A stretch of 64,000 nucleotides of DNA from NCBI GenBank assembly GCA_029224965.1, contig JAQXVO010000020.1:1-64000 (forward strand). The letters are read 5' to 3'. Position 1 is the first letter of the stretch; each line of letters starts with the position of its first letter. The notes under the pieces are model-generated. The model was not told the origin of the DNA, made no database searches, and saw only the letters and a list, made by a program, of their open reading frames with translations. Below, piece after piece: positions 1 to 9,888 of the stretch. The translations under genes were made by a program, and so were the position numbers. Source of the stretch: Lachnospiraceae bacterium (lineage in GTDB: Bacteria > Bacillota > Clostridia > Lachnospirales > Lachnospiraceae).

Positions 1-354
<354 letters not shown>

Positions 355-492
355 AAAGTTTGATTTTCTGGTCTCGAATGCGCTAGTCATTCGTTTCCTT
401 CGCTTTACTGCTTTAAGGTTTGTTATGTGTTACCATAACGCGTTCTTTAAAAAATTCTCTCATTTGAATCTTTCAAGGTTGTTTCATTGTTC

Positions 493-508
493 AGTTATCA
501 AAGAGCTG
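493..508 (-). promoter_or_regulatory. boxA-like antitermination element of the rRNA leader
   Basis: The minus strand reads CAGCTCTTTGATAACT, close to the boxA core (GCTCTTTRA) found in Bacillota rRNA leaders. It lies between promoter P2 and the start of 16S, the expected place for Nus-factor loading. The call rests on motif and position only. Confidence 0.55.
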
Positions 509-542
509 TTTCTTTCGACGCTCTCTCGCGCCGACTTCATTA

Positions 543-571
543 ACAATACTCTTTTGTAAAAGTCTTGTCAA
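543..571 (-). promoter_or_regulatory. rRNA promoter P2
   Basis: The minus strand has a consensus -35 TTGACA (566-571), a 17-nt spacer and a -10 TATTGT (543-548). It lies about 190 nt upstream of the mature 16S end, as usual for an rRNA core promoter. Confidence 0.75.
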
Positions 572-661
572 GAAGAAATTTGATTTATTTTCAAGCAATA
601 TCATGAATTGTATCAGAATTGCTTGAATTGTGTTCGTGTTGTTTCCCCGCGAACATGTTAT

Positions 662-690
662 ATACTATCATTCCCTTTGAGCCTCGTCAA
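662..690 (-). promoter_or_regulatory. rRNA promoter P1
   Basis: The minus strand has -35 TTGACG (685-690), a 17-nt spacer and -10 TAGTAT (662-667). It is 119 bp upstream of P2, giving the tandem arrangement typical of rRNA operons. The remaining sequence from 572 to 749 holds no gene. It contains a short GTTCG...CGAAC inverted repeat near 634-656. Confidence 0.6.
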
Positions 691-749
691 CCAAAATCTG
701 CGAAATTCTCAAAGTAGGACAATTCTCTCGGCCTTTCATTATTTTCTGA

Positions 750-2114
750 TTATTGCGACAAAGCCTCTACCGCTTCTCTTACATTGGTAACCCCGATCAG
801 ACGAATGCCCTCGGTATCCTTCCGTCCCTTCAGAGCAGACTTTGGCAGAATGCAGGTCTTGAAGCCCAGCTTTCTGGCCTCATTGACTCTCTGCTCTGCC
901 ATGGGCACCGAACGAACCTCTCCGGACAGGCCCACTTCTCCGAAACAGATAACCGAATCGTCGATCGCCTGGTCGCGGACAGAGGAGACAATGGCCAGAA
1001 CAATGCCGAGATCGATGGCCGGCTCGTTCATACGGAAGCCGCCTGCGATATTGACATAGGCATCGTATTCACTAAGACGAAGGCCCAGGCGCTTTTCGAG
1101 AACTGCCATTAGGAGATTGACCCGGTTATAGTCGCATCCTGCTGCTGTCCGTCTCGGCATGCCGAAATTGCTTCGGCAGACCAGGGCCTGTATTTCAACC
1201 AGAATGGGCCTTGTGCCTTCAATAGAACAGGTGACCACGGAGCCCGATGCCTCGAGCGGTCTTCCGTCCAGCATGAATTCCGAAGGGTTGGCAACTTCCT
1301 TCAGACCGTCGCTCTCCATTTCAAAGACACCGATCTCGTCCGTCGAGCCGAAACGGTTCTTGACGCTTCGAAGGATCCGGTAGGCCGAATGACGGTCGCC
1401 CTCCAGATAGAGGACCGTGTCCACCATATGCTCAAGTACACGAGGGCCGGCGACAACGCCTTCCTTGGTCACATGACCGATAACAAAGATCATGATATTC
1501 AGACCCTTGGCAATCTGCATGAGGATATTGGTTGTCTCGCGGACCTGGGAGACGCTGCCCGGGCCGGAGTCTACCTTGTCCGAATACATGGTCTGGATGG
1601 AGTCGATGACCACGAGGTCCGGCTTCTCCCGGCGGATGACCCCGTCGATGACTTCGAGGTTGGTCTCACAGAGAAGGGCAATGTGGTCGTTAAAGGTTCC
1701 CATCCGGTCCGCCCTGAGTTTGATCTGCTGGAGAGACTCCTCTCCGGAAATATAGAGCATGCGGACGAAATCCTGACAGAGATTCCGGCACATCTGCAGA
1801 AGAAGGGTAGATTTTCCGATGCCGGGGTCGCCGCCGACCAGAACCAGGGAGCCCCGGACGATACCGCCGCCTAAGACCCGGTTCATCTCATCCATATGAG
1901 TCGATATCCGCTCGGTATCTTCGGACTGGATTTCCGAAAAGAAGGAGGGTTTCTGCTCCCTGATCTCCCGGCTTAAGTCCTTTCCTGATTTCTTATCAAC
2001 CCTGGCCTCGGTAAAGGTGTTCCACTCATGGCAGGCCGGGCACTGGCCCATCCACTTGCCGGATTCGTAGCCGCAGTTTGTACAGAAAAACAATGTCTTG
2101 GTTCCTTTTGCCAT
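750..2114 (-). CDS. radA: DNA repair protein RadA (Sms)
   Basis: RadA is a RecA-like, DnaB-like helicase that helps branch migration and processing of recombination intermediates. The 454-aa protein has the expected layout: an N-terminal C4 zinc finger (C11, C14, C25, C28), a Walker A GGDPGIGKST at about 94-103, the RadA-specific KNRFGS motif, and a C-terminal Lon-protease-like domain. Length is typical of the family. The start is backed by GGGGAG four bases before ATG. It is the last gene before the rRNA promoters. In Bacillus radA follows clpC directly; here one small gene and a terminator separate them. Confidence 0.97.
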   Translation of the reverse strand: MAKGTKTLFFCTNCGYESGKWMGQCPACHEWNTFTEARVDKKSGKDLSREIREQKPSFFSEIQSEDTERISTHMDEMNRVLGGGIVRGSLVLVGGDPGIGKSTLLLQMCRNLCQDFVRMLYISGEESLQQIKLRADRMGTFNDHIALLCETNLEVIDGVIRREKPDLVVIDSIQTMYSDKVDSGPGSVSQVRETTNILMQIAKGLNIMIFVIGHVTKEGVVAGPRVLEHMVDTVLYLEGDRHSAYRILRSVKNRFGSTDEIGVFEMESDGLKEVANPSEFMLDGRPLEASGSVVTCSIEGTRPILVEIQALVCRSNFGMPRRTAAGCDYNRVNLLMAVLEKRLGLRLSEYDAYVNIAGGFRMNEPAIDLGIVLAIVSSVRDQAIDDSVICFGEVGLSGEVRSVPMAEQRVNEARKLGFKTCILPKSALKGRKDTEGIRLIGVTNVREAVEALSQ

Positions 2115-2199
2115 ACTTCTCCCCTTGAATCATCCGAAAATCAAATCGATATGTTTTTTCTTCAGTCGCAAAGCAAAAAGCCTTCAGCCGTACGACAGA

Positions 2200-2241
2200 G
2201 AAAAAAAGGACCGTTCCCGGCAATCATGCCTGGCCCGGCCC
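2200..2241 (-). terminator. Rho-independent terminator after the 137-aa gene
   Basis: On the minus strand an imperfect GC-rich stem of about 15 bp (arms 2208-2222 and 2227-2241, loop TGAT) is followed by seven T residues (2201-2207). It separates the small gene at 2336 from radA, so radA probably has its own promoter in the remaining 85 bp, which I could not identify. Confidence 0.75.
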
Positions 2242-2335
2242 TGAATCTCATCTGTTTGAAATCGCCTGTTCAGATTTTCTTCAATACTATGATTCTGTCT
2301 TTTTCCTGATCCAGACGGTTCCTGCAGAATTTATC

Positions 2336-2749
2336 TTATCTGGCAGTTACATTAACCTGAACCGGATTTACACCATCCAGCTCGACACCGAAGCTCAGCT
2401 TGCCGCCGAGGTTGGTCTTCATGGTTCCTGCGTCCTTGCCGTTGACTGTAATATCGTATTCCTTCTCCGCTTCCATTCCCAGAGTAATCTGAGCGTCTTC
2501 CGGACCTTCAACGGAAAAGCTTGCCTTCTGATCGGAAATATCCAGATGATCTACCGTTGTTCCCGGTACAGATTCATAGACAAAGTTTTCGTTTTTCTCA
2601 AGCTTTGTGATCTCCTTAAAGGTCTTTACCTTGTAGGAATCTCCCTTATGCTGGAAATCACTCTTTTTCTTCTTCTCCGGGAGCTGATAATTTCCAAAGC
2701 TCAGTGTTCCATCTGCTTCTTCACGGATCAGTTCATCGATGACAGCCAT
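2336..2749 (-). CDS. Conserved 137-aa protein of unknown function (Lachnospiraceae 'endosialidase'-labelled type)
   Basis: The protein begins MAVIDELIREEADGTLSFGN and includes YKVKTFKEITKLEKN and a C-terminal KTNLGGKLSFGVEL stretch. It has no signal peptide, membrane segment or nucleotide-binding motif, and looks like a small all-beta protein. I recognise this sequence type from Lachnospiraceae genomes, where it often carries the label endosialidase. The length and absence of catalytic motifs do not support that enzyme activity, so I leave function open. A promoter may lie at 2884-2912 and a terminator follows at 2200-2241, so it can be a single-gene transcript. Confidence 0.85.
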   Translation of the reverse strand: MAVIDELIREEADGTLSFGNYQLPEKKKKSDFQHKGDSYKVKTFKEITKLEKNENFVYESVPGTTVDHLDISDQKASFSVEGPEDAQITLGMEAEKEYDITVNGKDAGTMKTNLGGKLSFGVELDGVNPVQVNVTAR

Positions 2750-2883
2750 TTCCTAAACTCCTCTCGTAATTATTGTGAACGACCTCACCTGGTCTACCGT
2801 CTTTTCTTACAGGATTCACCTGAAAAAGACCCTTTCCTAAACCTGTCACAGGCCTTACCTGACCTTATGACTTTCTTTACAAA

Positions 2884-2912
2884 ATTATAATACTAAAAAC
2901 AATGGATAACCA
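2884..2912 (-). promoter_or_regulatory. Possible promoter for the 137-aa gene
   Basis: The minus strand has a perfect -10 TATAAT (2884-2889) and, 17 nt upstream, a weak -35 TGGTTA (3 of 6). The spacing is right but the -35 is poor. Confidence 0.4.
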
Positions 2913-2926
2913 GTACAATCAGACGC

Positions 2927-5503
2927 TTAATTTTTCTTTGCCTGACTGGTACCGGTCTTCCCGGACTTTTCTTCTGCCTGAACAGTACTTGTCTTCTTTG
3001 TTTTAACTTTTGCCTGATCAGTACTTGTCTTCTTTGATTTTTCTATTGTCCGATCACTGCCGGTTTTCTTAAAGGTCAGCTTCTTGTCCTTATAATTAAT
3101 GGTCACATGATCGCCGCGGCCTATATTTCCCGACAGGATCTCATCCGACAGACGATCTTCGAGATCGGTCTGGATCTGCCGCCGTAAGGGACGGGCACCG
3201 TACTTGGGATTGTAGGATTTCTCCACGATATAATCGTCGACCGCCGGCTGGATTCTAAGGGTGATGCCAAGATTTTCCCTGACCCTCTTAACCAGGGATC
3301 CGGTCAGGAGGCGGACAATCTGGGACAGGTCCTTCTTGGTCAGCATGCGGAAGACGATTGTCTCGTCGATCCGGTTCAGAAACTCGGGCCGAAAGATCCG
3401 GCGGACCTCGGTCATGACATTGGACTTCATCCGTTTGTAATTTTCCTTCTCGGAATCCGTGCCGCCGAAGCCTAAGTGCTTGGGTTCGACGATCTCCTGA
3501 GCGCCGGCGTTACTGGTCATGATGATGATCGTGTTCTTGAAGTCGACCTGTCTGCCCTGGGAATCGGTGATTCTTCCGTCGTCTAAAACCTGGAGAAGGA
3601 CGTTGAAGACATCGGGATGGGCCTTTTCGATCTCATCGAAAAGAACGACGGAATAGGGATGGCGTCTGACCTTCTCGCTGAGCTGGCCGCCCTCTTCATA
3701 GCCGACATAGCCGGGTGCCGAGCCGATCAGCTTGTTGACGCTGGTCTTGTCCATATATTCGGACATATCGACCCGGATCATGGCTTCTTCGCTGCCGAAG
3801 ACTGCCTCTGCCAGGGCCTTGGAGATCTCGGTCTTTCCGACACCGGTCGGGCCGAGGAAAAGGAAGGATCCGATGGGACGGTTCGGTTCCTTTAAACCGA
3901 CACGGCCGCGGCGGACGGCACGGGCCACGGCGTTGACCGCCTCTTCCTGACCGATGACTCTCTTATGAAGAGTCTTCTCCAGATTCCGAAGGCGGCTGGC
4001 CTCGGATTCATTGAGCCTGGTCACCGGAATGTGGGTCCACTGGGCCACCACATCGGCGACGCCATTGGCGGTCAGAACCAGCTTCTTTCCCTTATTCCGC
4101 CGGCTGATCCGCCGCTCAGCCTTCTCAACCTCTTCTTGGAGTTCCTTTTCCCGGGCACGGATTTCAATAGCCCTGTCCATGCTGTCTTCATTCTTCAGGG
4201 CATTCAGAAGCTCTTCCTCGGTCATTCGAAGCTCCCGGGTCTTCTCGGCCAGATTTCCGGTGGACCGGACAGCGCTGAGACGAAGGCGGGATGCGGCCTC
4301 ATCCATCAGATCAATCGCCTTATCGGGCAGGAAACGATCGGAAATATAGCGCTTGGACAGATGAACGGCCGCCTCAACAGCATCATCTGTAATCGTTACT
4401 TTATGATGGTCCTCATAAAGGGGTTTAATTCCCCGTAGAATCTGAATGGTGTCTTCCTCGGAGGGCTCCTCAACCATAACCGACTGGAAACGACGGGCCA
4501 GGGCCGCATCTTTCTCGACATGCTTCCGGTATTCATCAATCGTTGTCGCGCCGATGACCTGAATTTCACCACGGGCCAGAGCGGGCTTTAGGATATTGGA
4601 TGCATCCAGTGCGCCCTCGGAACCGCCGGCTCCGATCAGGGTATGGAGCTCATCGATAAAGAGGATGATATTCCCATCCTCCATAACCTCGTTAATAACC
4701 TTCTTGATCCGTTCTTCGAATTCACCCCGGTATTTACTTCCGGCGACCAGGCCGGCAAGATCCAAGGACAGAAGACGTTTTTCTGCCACGGTATCGGGCA
4801 CGTCTCCATTGACGATCCTCTCGGCCAGGCCTTCAACGATGGCGGTTTTGCCGACGCCGGGCTCGCCGATCAGGCAGGGGTTATTTTTGCCCCGCCGGGA
4901 CAGGATCTGGATGACACGGGAGATCTCATCCTTCCGTCCAATGATGGGATCCAGACGTCCCTCCGCCGCAAGTTCAGTCAGATCTCTGGAATACTGATCC
5001 AAAGTCGGGGTCGTGCCTTCACCCTCTTCGGCTTCTCTGTGCCTGGCAGCCTCTTCCCGATAAATCTCGGCGGAGGCGCCCATGGCTTCGAGGATTTCCT
5101 GGAAAATTTTCTTTCGATTGACATCCATAGCGGTCAGAAGCCGGGTCCCGGCTGAATCCTTGATCCGGATCAGGGCCAGAAGGAGATGCTCGGTTCCGAT
5201 CTCATCCGCATGGCTGAGCCGGGCCTCAGTCTCGGCCCGTTCCAGAACCATCTGGAGCTTGGAGGTGTAGCCGTCCCGTTCCATGACCTGGGTTCCGGAT
5301 TCCGGAGCGATGAGCTTGGAAATCAGTTGGATGATATCCTCTTTGGTGATATTCTCATTGTTCAGAACATGGGCGGCGATGGAGTCCTTCTCCTGAAGAA
5401 GTCCGATCAAAAGGTGCTCGGTGCCGACATAGTTCTGACCCATTTTCTTGGCAATTCGCCTGGCGTAGCTCAAGGCCCGTCTGGCTGATTCTGTAAAATC
5501 CAT
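2927..5503 (-). CDS. clpC: ATP-dependent Clp protease ATPase subunit ClpC
   Basis: ClpC is a Hsp100 unfoldase that feeds substrates to ClpP. The 858-aa protein has two N-terminal Clp repeats, a first AAA+ module with Walker A GEPGVGKT, a coiled middle domain rich in E/K/R, and a second AAA+ module with GPTGVGKTE followed by the ClpB D2-small domain. The last 45-50 residues are a non-family tail made of four 12-residue repeats ([47 protein letters not shown]). The usual Bacillota partners ctsR, mcsA and mcsB are not upstream, and no tandem GGTCAAA operator is visible, so control differs from B. subtilis. Confidence 0.96.
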   Translation of the reverse strand: MDFTESARRALSYARRIAKKMGQNYVGTEHLLIGLLQEKDSIAAHVLNNENITKEDIIQLISKLIAPESGTQVMERDGYTSKLQMVLERAETEARLSHADEIGTEHLLLALIRIKDSAGTRLLTAMDVNRKKIFQEILEAMGASAEIYREEAARHREAEEGEGTTPTLDQYSRDLTELAAEGRLDPIIGRKDEISRVIQILSRRGKNNPCLIGEPGVGKTAIVEGLAERIVNGDVPDTVAEKRLLSLDLAGLVAGSKYRGEFEERIKKVINEVMEDGNIILFIDELHTLIGAGGSEGALDASNILKPALARGEIQVIGATTIDEYRKHVEKDAALARRFQSVMVEEPSEEDTIQILRGIKPLYEDHHKVTITDDAVEAAVHLSKRYISDRFLPDKAIDLMDEAASRLRLSAVRSTGNLAEKTRELRMTEEELLNALKNEDSMDRAIEIRAREKELQEEVEKAERRISRRNKGKKLVLTANGVADVVAQWTHIPVTRLNESEASRLRNLEKTLHKRVIGQEEAVNAVARAVRRGRVGLKEPNRPIGSFLFLGPTGVGKTEISKALAEAVFGSEEAMIRVDMSEYMDKTSVNKLIGSAPGYVGYEEGGQLSEKVRRHPYSVVLFDEIEKAHPDVFNVLLQVLDDGRITDSQGRQVDFKNTIIIMTSNAGAQEIVEPKHLGFGGTDSEKENYKRMKSNVMTEVRRIFRPEFLNRIDETIVFRMLTKKDLSQIVRLLTGSLVKRVRENLGITLRIQPAVDDYIVEKSYNPKYGARPLRRQIQTDLEDRLSDEILSGNIGRGDHVTINYKDKKLTFKKTGSDRTIEKSKKTSTDQAKVKTKKTSTVQAEEKSGKTGTSQAKKN

Positions 5504-5537
5504 ATTCTTTTACCTGTCTATGTAATAGAGATCACGG

Positions 5538-5634
5538 GATCTGAAATTTCTGAAATCCGGATCAGGTGTCATTCCGGTCTGAAATCTTTGAAATTTAGAC
5601 CAGAGGTCAATCTGATCAGAAATCATTCAGATCC
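5538..5634. repeat. 38-bp tandem hairpin repeat, about 2.5 copies, at the 3' end of the surface-protein gene
   Basis: Units start at 5538, 5576 and 5614. The last unit contains the stop codon of the 5616 gene. The first two units are imperfect inverted repeats with different arms (GATCTG...CCGGATC and GGTCTG...TTAGACC), so the stems diverged while staying paired. No T-run follows. The array fills the gap between the surface-protein gene and clpC. Confidence 0.75.
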
Positions 5635-7589
5635 ATGAAATCATCGTCATTTCCAAGTTTCTTCTTCCGCTTTTTGGCGTTCTCGATCATCTTCGCGTGA
5701 TTGACCGGCTTGATCGGATCCCTGGAAGGCTCATCTACATCTTCTCCCCAGACATCCTGGTCTCTGCGGCGGCGGAAGAAGGACTTTTTCTTCTTTGCCG
5801 GATGGTCTTCCTCATCCTCTTCGACTTTTTCAGCTTCCAGGCTGGAATCTTCGGAGGAGATATCGTCGGAGGAAGCTTCATTAGAGGAAGTTTCTTCGAA
5901 TGCTGTGTCCCCTGTATTCTCTTCGGCGGCATCTTCTGAAGTATTTCCCGCGGAAGCGCTTTCCTCTCTTACATTGTCTTCCGGAGTGCTGTCAGGAGAT
6001 AAAGGATTCTCTGCTTCAGTATCCTCAGGAGCAGACTCTGCTTCGGATATAGATTCGTCTGCAGACGGAGCAGATTCAGCTTCCGCTTCCTGTGCGGATT
6101 CACCGGAATGTGCATAGGCTGTAAGCTCTTCCTCTGTCGGAAGCTTCCGGGTTTTATCTGCCGGTTCAGCGGAGTCCGGTTCAGCGTCAGCCCTTTCTTC
6201 TGCGGAAGCCGGCTGATTATTTTCATCTGCTGCAAAGTCCGAAGGCACATTCTGTGCATTCTGTTCGTCTGCTTCCAGGTCTTCCAGATCGTCATCCAGA
6301 TGATCATCTAATTCCATACCGGAAATGGTCCGATAGGTAGAATCCGGTGTCAGGTTATCCGTGTCTGCAGTCCCATCGGCTGAATTGAGCCCATCTGTAT
6401 CTGTAAAATCAGAAGAAGCGGATTCAGAATCATCTGCATTCTCCTCGCCGACATGATCATTTACAAGATCTGTATCGGTCTCGACATCTGTATTGGTCTC
6501 GACCTCTGTATCGTTCTCGACCTCTTCATCGCTTTCATCATCTTCGATATTTTTTTCATCATCATTGTCGATGCCATCCGCATTCTCATCCGGATAGATA
6601 TCCTCATCGAAGGGATCGGCTTCCCGTTTGTCTTTTCTATGACGGATCATACTGATGATGCTGATCACCAGAAGGATGACAAGAATGGCACCTATGACCA
6701 AGAGAACACGGAGCTTGGTATTGGAGTCTGCATTTACGATCTTATCCTTCAAGGAGGCAAGCGCTGCCTTCAGGCCCTTCTTGTTATTGGAAGTGCTCTT
6801 GTCAGCGGATGAACTGTCCGAGTGATCCTTGGCGGAATTATTCTGATCCAGCAGTTCGAAGGCCTTATCGTTGGCCCGGGTCATGGTCTTGGCATCGGAA
6901 TCATACTGATACCAGTCTGGATCTGCGTCATTCGCGGAGGCATAGAAATAATAGAAGTCGTCATTGGCATCCTTCAGAATATAGGCCGGATACGACGTAT
7001 TATCAATGGTAACCTGAGTCTTCTGGAGGAGTTCGGTCGGAAGGGTTTCCGGCGTGCTTAATTTGTAGCTGACATCACCGACTTTTAGAACCGAGGCATC
7101 ACCGCTTGTGTCGGTCGTATTCTGGCTGGACTGATCGCTCTTGGCAGTCTGATCCGTCTTTGTACTCTGGTCCTGGGTCTGCTTTTCTGCTGCCGGATCC
7201 GTTACCTTCATAATGGCACTGCAGCCGGACAGGACATTGGCCCGGACAGCAAATTCCGCAGAGCCGGCTGCCGTGGCTGAAAAGGTCAGAACTGCCCGGT
7301 TTCCCATAAAGGATACTGTGCTTCCGGATAAGGTATAACCGGATGCAGTACAGCCGGTCAGAGTCAGACATTTTGCCGTAAAGGTCACACGGATCTGGTC
7401 GATTCCGGTTCCAGTCACAGTTACCTTGACCGTATCACCGACCTTAACAGAGCTTGAGGAAAAGGAAATTCCGGTTGAGCCCTGCGTCGCGTGTGTCACC
7501 TGTGCAGGCACCATAGCAAATAAAATCGAAAACAAGAGAACTACAAGTACAAAAGGTTTCAGGAATCTATCCCTGATCGATTTCATCAT
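5616..7589 (-). CDS. Membrane-anchored surface protein with cohesin-like N-terminal domain and long acidic tail
   Basis: The 657-aa protein has a signal peptide (residues 1-35, ending near THA), an extracellular beta domain at about 40-130 resembling cohesin-type modules (GDTVKVTVTGTG, then alternating strands), a Q/T/S/D linker, a second small domain at about 165-240, one membrane helix at about 293-315 (LLVIGAILVILLVISIISMI) followed by RHRKDKR, and a roughly 340-residue cytoplasmic tail very rich in D, E, S and A. The start has AAAGGATG upstream and a strong promoter at 7642-7670. I do not know the function. The topology suggests a cell-surface binder or assembly factor. It is followed by a tandem hairpin repeat, then clpC. 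Confidence 0.8.
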   Translation of the reverse strand: MMKSIRDRFLKPFVLVVLLFSILFAMVPAQVTHATQGSTGISFSSSSVKVGDTVKVTVTGTGIDQIRVTFTAKCLTLTGCTASGYTLSGSTVSFMGNRAVLTFSATAAGSAEFAVRANVLSGCSAIMKVTDPAAEKQTQDQSTKTDQTAKSDQSSQNTTDTSGDASVLKVGDVSYKLSTPETLPTELLQKTQVTIDNTSYPAYILKDANDDFYYFYASANDADPDWYQYDSDAKTMTRANDKAFELLDQNNSAKDHSDSSSADKSTSNNKKGLKAALASLKDKIVNADSNTKLRVLLVIGAILVILLVISIISMIRHRKDKREADPFDEDIYPDENADGIDNDDEKNIEDDESDEEVENDTEVETNTDVETDTDLVNDHVGEENADDSESASSDFTDTDGLNSADGTADTDNLTPDSTYRTISGMELDDHLDDDLEDLEADEQNAQNVPSDFAADENNQPASAEERADAEPDSAEPADKTRKLPTEEELTAYAHSGESAQEAEAESAPSADESISEAESAPEDTEAENPLSPDSTPEDNVREESASAGNTSEDAAEENTGDTAFEETSSNEASSDDISSEDSSLEAEKVEEDEEDHPAKKKKSFFRRRRDQDVWGEDVDEPSRDPIKPVNHAKMIENAKKRKKKLGNDDDFMDLNDF

Positions 7590-7641
7590 CGCTTATTACA
7601 TCCTTTCAATGAAGTAAAATTACACTTCTTATACAGAATCA

Positions 7642-7670
7642 ATTATAGAAAACCTGTAATGCGACGTCAA
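7642..7670 (-). promoter_or_regulatory. Promoter of the cohesin-like surface protein gene
   Basis: The minus strand has -35 TTGACG (7665-7670), 17-nt spacer and a perfect -10 TATAAT (7642-7647). It is back-to-back with the phosphofructokinase promoter; the two -35 elements are only 5 bp apart. Confidence 0.75.
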
Positions 7671-7675
7671 CAGAG

Positions 7676-7704
7676 TTGTATTCAGTACAACTTTGGCTTA
7701 CAAT
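7676..7704 (+). promoter_or_regulatory. Candidate promoter of the phosphofructokinase gene
   Basis: A -10 TACAAT (7699-7704) lies 17 nt after a weak -35 TTGTAT (7676-7681), about 36 nt of leader before the coding start. The proximity to the divergent promoter could couple the two transcription units. Confidence 0.45.
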
Positions 7705-7746
7705 CTGATACCAGTGGTTTAAATTTATTACAGAAAGGATTTTATT

Positions 7747-8973
7747 ATGAATTGTATGGTTGCGCAGTCCGGCGGTCCTACCGTTGCGATCAACGCCTCT
7801 CTGGCCGGCGTTCTTCGGGCAAATGAGGAAACTCATGCCTACGAAAAGGTCTTTGGAGCAGTCAACGGAATCCTCGGCGTCCTGGATGAGAAGTTTCTGG
7901 ATCTTACGGACCAGATGAAGACCATTCCGGAATTTACCGACCGGCTGATCCATACACCTGCCATGTATCTCGGCTCCTGCCGCTACAAGATCCCGACCGA
8001 TGATACGGCCATTGCAGTCTATCAGAAAATCTTTTCGATTCTGAAAAAAATGAATGTCGAGAGCTTCTTCTATATCGGCGGCAATGATTCCATGGACACC
8101 GTGGACAAGCTTTCCGCCTATGCAAAGGAGTACAATATTCCGATCCGGGTTGTCGGCATCCCGAAAACCATCGATAATGACCTGGTCCGCATTGATCATA
8201 CGCCTGGCTTCGGATCTGCCGCCCGCTATGTAGCGGCTTCGGTTCGGGAAGTGGCTATGGACGCCTACATTTATGCGGTCAAATCAGTCACAATCGTGGA
8301 AATCATGGGCCGGGATGCCGGCTGGCTGACCGCTGCATCAGCCCTGGCAAGAACAGAAAGCTCTCCGGCACCGGACTATATTTATCTGCCGGAAGCTGCC
8401 TTCGACCTGGAGAAATGCATCAGAGATACGCGGGCTCTTCTCGAAAAGAAAGATACCGTTGTTCTGGCGATCTCCGAGGGCATCCGCGATAAGGACGGAA
8501 ACTATATCAGCACGGCAGATTCGGGAAGCGATATCTTCGGCCACAATCATCTGAGCGGAGCCGGAAAGACTCTGGAAAATATTCTGAAGAACCGGCTCAA
8601 GGTCAAGGTGCGGTCGATTGAGATCAACGTGCTCCAGCGGTCGGCCATGCATCTGGCTTCCGGCCGGGATCTCTCGGAGGCGGAGGCACTTGGAAATCAT
8701 GCCTTCCATTATGCTCTGGAGGGTCAGACCGGAGTGATGGCGGTTCTGGAGCGGACGTCCGGCGATCCTTATAAGGTCCGTTATGATTCCTGCCCGGTTC
8801 ATGAGATTGCCAATCAGGTCAAGCCGGTTCCGCGGTCCTGGATCAATGCCGAGGGCAATGACGTGACAGATGAGATGCTAGCTTATCTCCGTCCCCTGAT
8901 TCAGGGTGAGCCACATGTACGCTTCAAGGATGGTCTGCCGGATTATCTACCGGTGGAGCATCTCTTGGACTGA
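7747..8973 (+). CDS. pfp: Pyrophosphate-dependent 6-phosphofructokinase
   Basis: The enzyme phosphorylates fructose 6-phosphate to fructose 1,6-bisphosphate, the committed glycolytic step. The 408-aa protein has the PFK fold with an N-terminal AQSGGPTVAINAS loop, GGNDSMDT and GIPKTIDNDL. The Asp after GGN and the Lys in PKTIDND are the two substitutions that mark PPi-using rather than ATP-using family members, so PPi is the likely donor and the reaction is likely reversible. AGAAAGGA precedes ATG by about 8 nt. It is monocistronic: divergent promoter upstream, bidirectional terminator downstream. A 186-aa minus-strand frame over it is a shadow. Confidence 0.93.
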   Translation: MNCMVAQSGGPTVAINASLAGVLRANEETHAYEKVFGAVNGILGVLDEKFLDLTDQMKTIPEFTDRLIHTPAMYLGSCRYKIPTDDTAIAVYQKIFSILKKMNVESFFYIGGNDSMDTVDKLSAYAKEYNIPIRVVGIPKTIDNDLVRIDHTPGFGSAARYVAASVREVAMDAYIYAVKSVTIVEIMGRDAGWLTAASALARTESSPAPDYIYLPEAAFDLEKCIRDTRALLEKKDTVVLAISEGIRDKDGNYISTADSGSDIFGHNHLSGAGKTLENILKNRLKVKVRSIEINVLQRSAMHLASGRDLSEAEALGNHAFHYALEGQTGVMAVLERTSGDPYKVRYDSCPVHEIANQVKPVPRSWINAEGNDVTDEMLAYLRPLIQGEPHVRFKDGLPDYLPVEHLLD

Positions 8974-9018
8974 AGCACTTCCTGACTCAAATTTAAATCT
9001 ACTGTTTCTAATACCAAC

Positions 9019-9055
9019 AAGGCCGGCCAGAATACCTCTGACCGGCCTTAACTTT
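9019..9055 (+). terminator. Intrinsic terminator between convergent genes
   Basis: A 12-bp stem with one mismatch (AAGGCCGGCCAG, loop AATACCT, CTGACCGGCCTT) is followed by AACTTTTATCT on the plus strand. It lies 45 bp past the phosphofructokinase stop and 20 bp past the stop of the convergent gene, so it may serve both. Confidence 0.75.
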
Positions 9056-9071
9056 TATCTATCAATACAAT

Positions 9072-9761
9072 TTATAAGAAAAATCTCCTCTGGATTTCCG
9101 TCCTCGCTGCTGCCCCGCCCAGGATCAAAGTTCCCAGGAATACCAGGATAGCTGACAGGATTGCGATCTCCGATACAATGGGATGAGTCACCACATGGGT
9201 CAGAATCAGGATCAGCGGAATCAGGGCGATGACAATCATGAAGAGCTGATATAGCATATAGCCGGACCAGTTCTTCCGATTGATAATCATGAAAATGATA
9301 AAGGCCAGATCAACCAGAAGCATGGAGCCCGGCAGAACAAAGTTAATGGACCAGCGGTGGAAGCCGGTCAGGACGTCGATCCAGACAACCAGAAGGACGG
9401 CTCCGATGGTGCCACTCAGCATCTGGCGGATATAACCTGCTTCAATGGCGATCAGTCGTAAGATTGAGAAGGCGTAGAGAAGGCTTCCGACAACGATCAG
9501 ACTCCAGTAGAAGCCCTTCAGGCCGCCATTCAGGTTGTAATTCAGGAAAACAGAAACCAGAGAAACCGCTACGGCGAGAAAGCCGACAATCCGAAGGGTC
9601 AGATTCAGTTTCTTTTTATGTGCGAAGATATCCGGATAGGTCCGGCTGATCGGACTGTTCGGATCCGTCTCGTCTCCGTCGTTCTTCAAGACGCTGCCGC
9701 ATAAGGGGCAGCGGTCGGTATCATCCAGAATTTTTACTTTACATGTCTTGCAGTATCCCAT
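9072..9761 (-). CDS. Zinc-ribbon membrane protein (DUF6320-like)
   Basis: The 229-aa protein starts with a zinc ribbon (YCKTCK...CPLCGS) and a polar linker of about 30 residues, followed by about six hydrophobic helices filling the rest (for example IVGFLAVAVSLVSVFL, LLVDLAFIIFMII, LFMIVIALIPLILILT). This layout matches what I know as DUF6320. No enzymatic residues stand out. It lies 127 bp downstream of an acyltransferase-like gene on the same strand, a pairing I associate with Lachnospiraceae, so the two may act together at the membrane. That is inference. AAAGGGATACT precedes the ATG. Confidence 0.75.
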   Translation of the reverse strand: MGYCKTCKVKILDDTDRCPLCGSVLKNDGDETDPNSPISRTYPDIFAHKKKLNLTLRIVGFLAVAVSLVSVFLNYNLNGGLKGFYWSLIVVGSLLYAFSILRLIAIEAGYIRQMLSGTIGAVLLVVWIDVLTGFHRWSINFVLPGSMLLVDLAFIIFMIINRKNWSGYMLYQLFMIVIALIPLILILTHVVTHPIVSEIAILSAILVFLGTLILGGAAARTEIQRRFFL

Positions 9762-9826
9762 AGTATCCCTTTACAAGAAATCCCTGTTGGTTTTCATTCT
9801 TCTTTCAATCATCAAATCGATTTCCA

Positions 9827-9844
9827 GCAAACCAACTGGTTTGC
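9827..9844. other. Short perfect inverted repeat between acyltransferase and DUF6320 genes
   Basis: GCAAACCA-AC-TGGTTTGC lies 45 bp past the acyltransferase stop. It has no T-run on the minus strand, so it may be a weak terminator or an mRNA-stabilising hairpin. Confidence 0.4.
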
Positions 9845-9888
9845 ATTTCTATATCAATTTCCATATCAATCTAAGCCAAAAACGATCC

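Noticed and set aside
2336-2749. Endosialidase activity for the 137-aa protein
   Set aside because: The label is one I associate with similar sequences, but at 137 residues without any sialidase motif the activity is not credible.
5504-5615. CtsR operator upstream of clpC
   Set aside because: Only a single GGTCAA is present; the tandem heptad pair needed for CtsR is missing.
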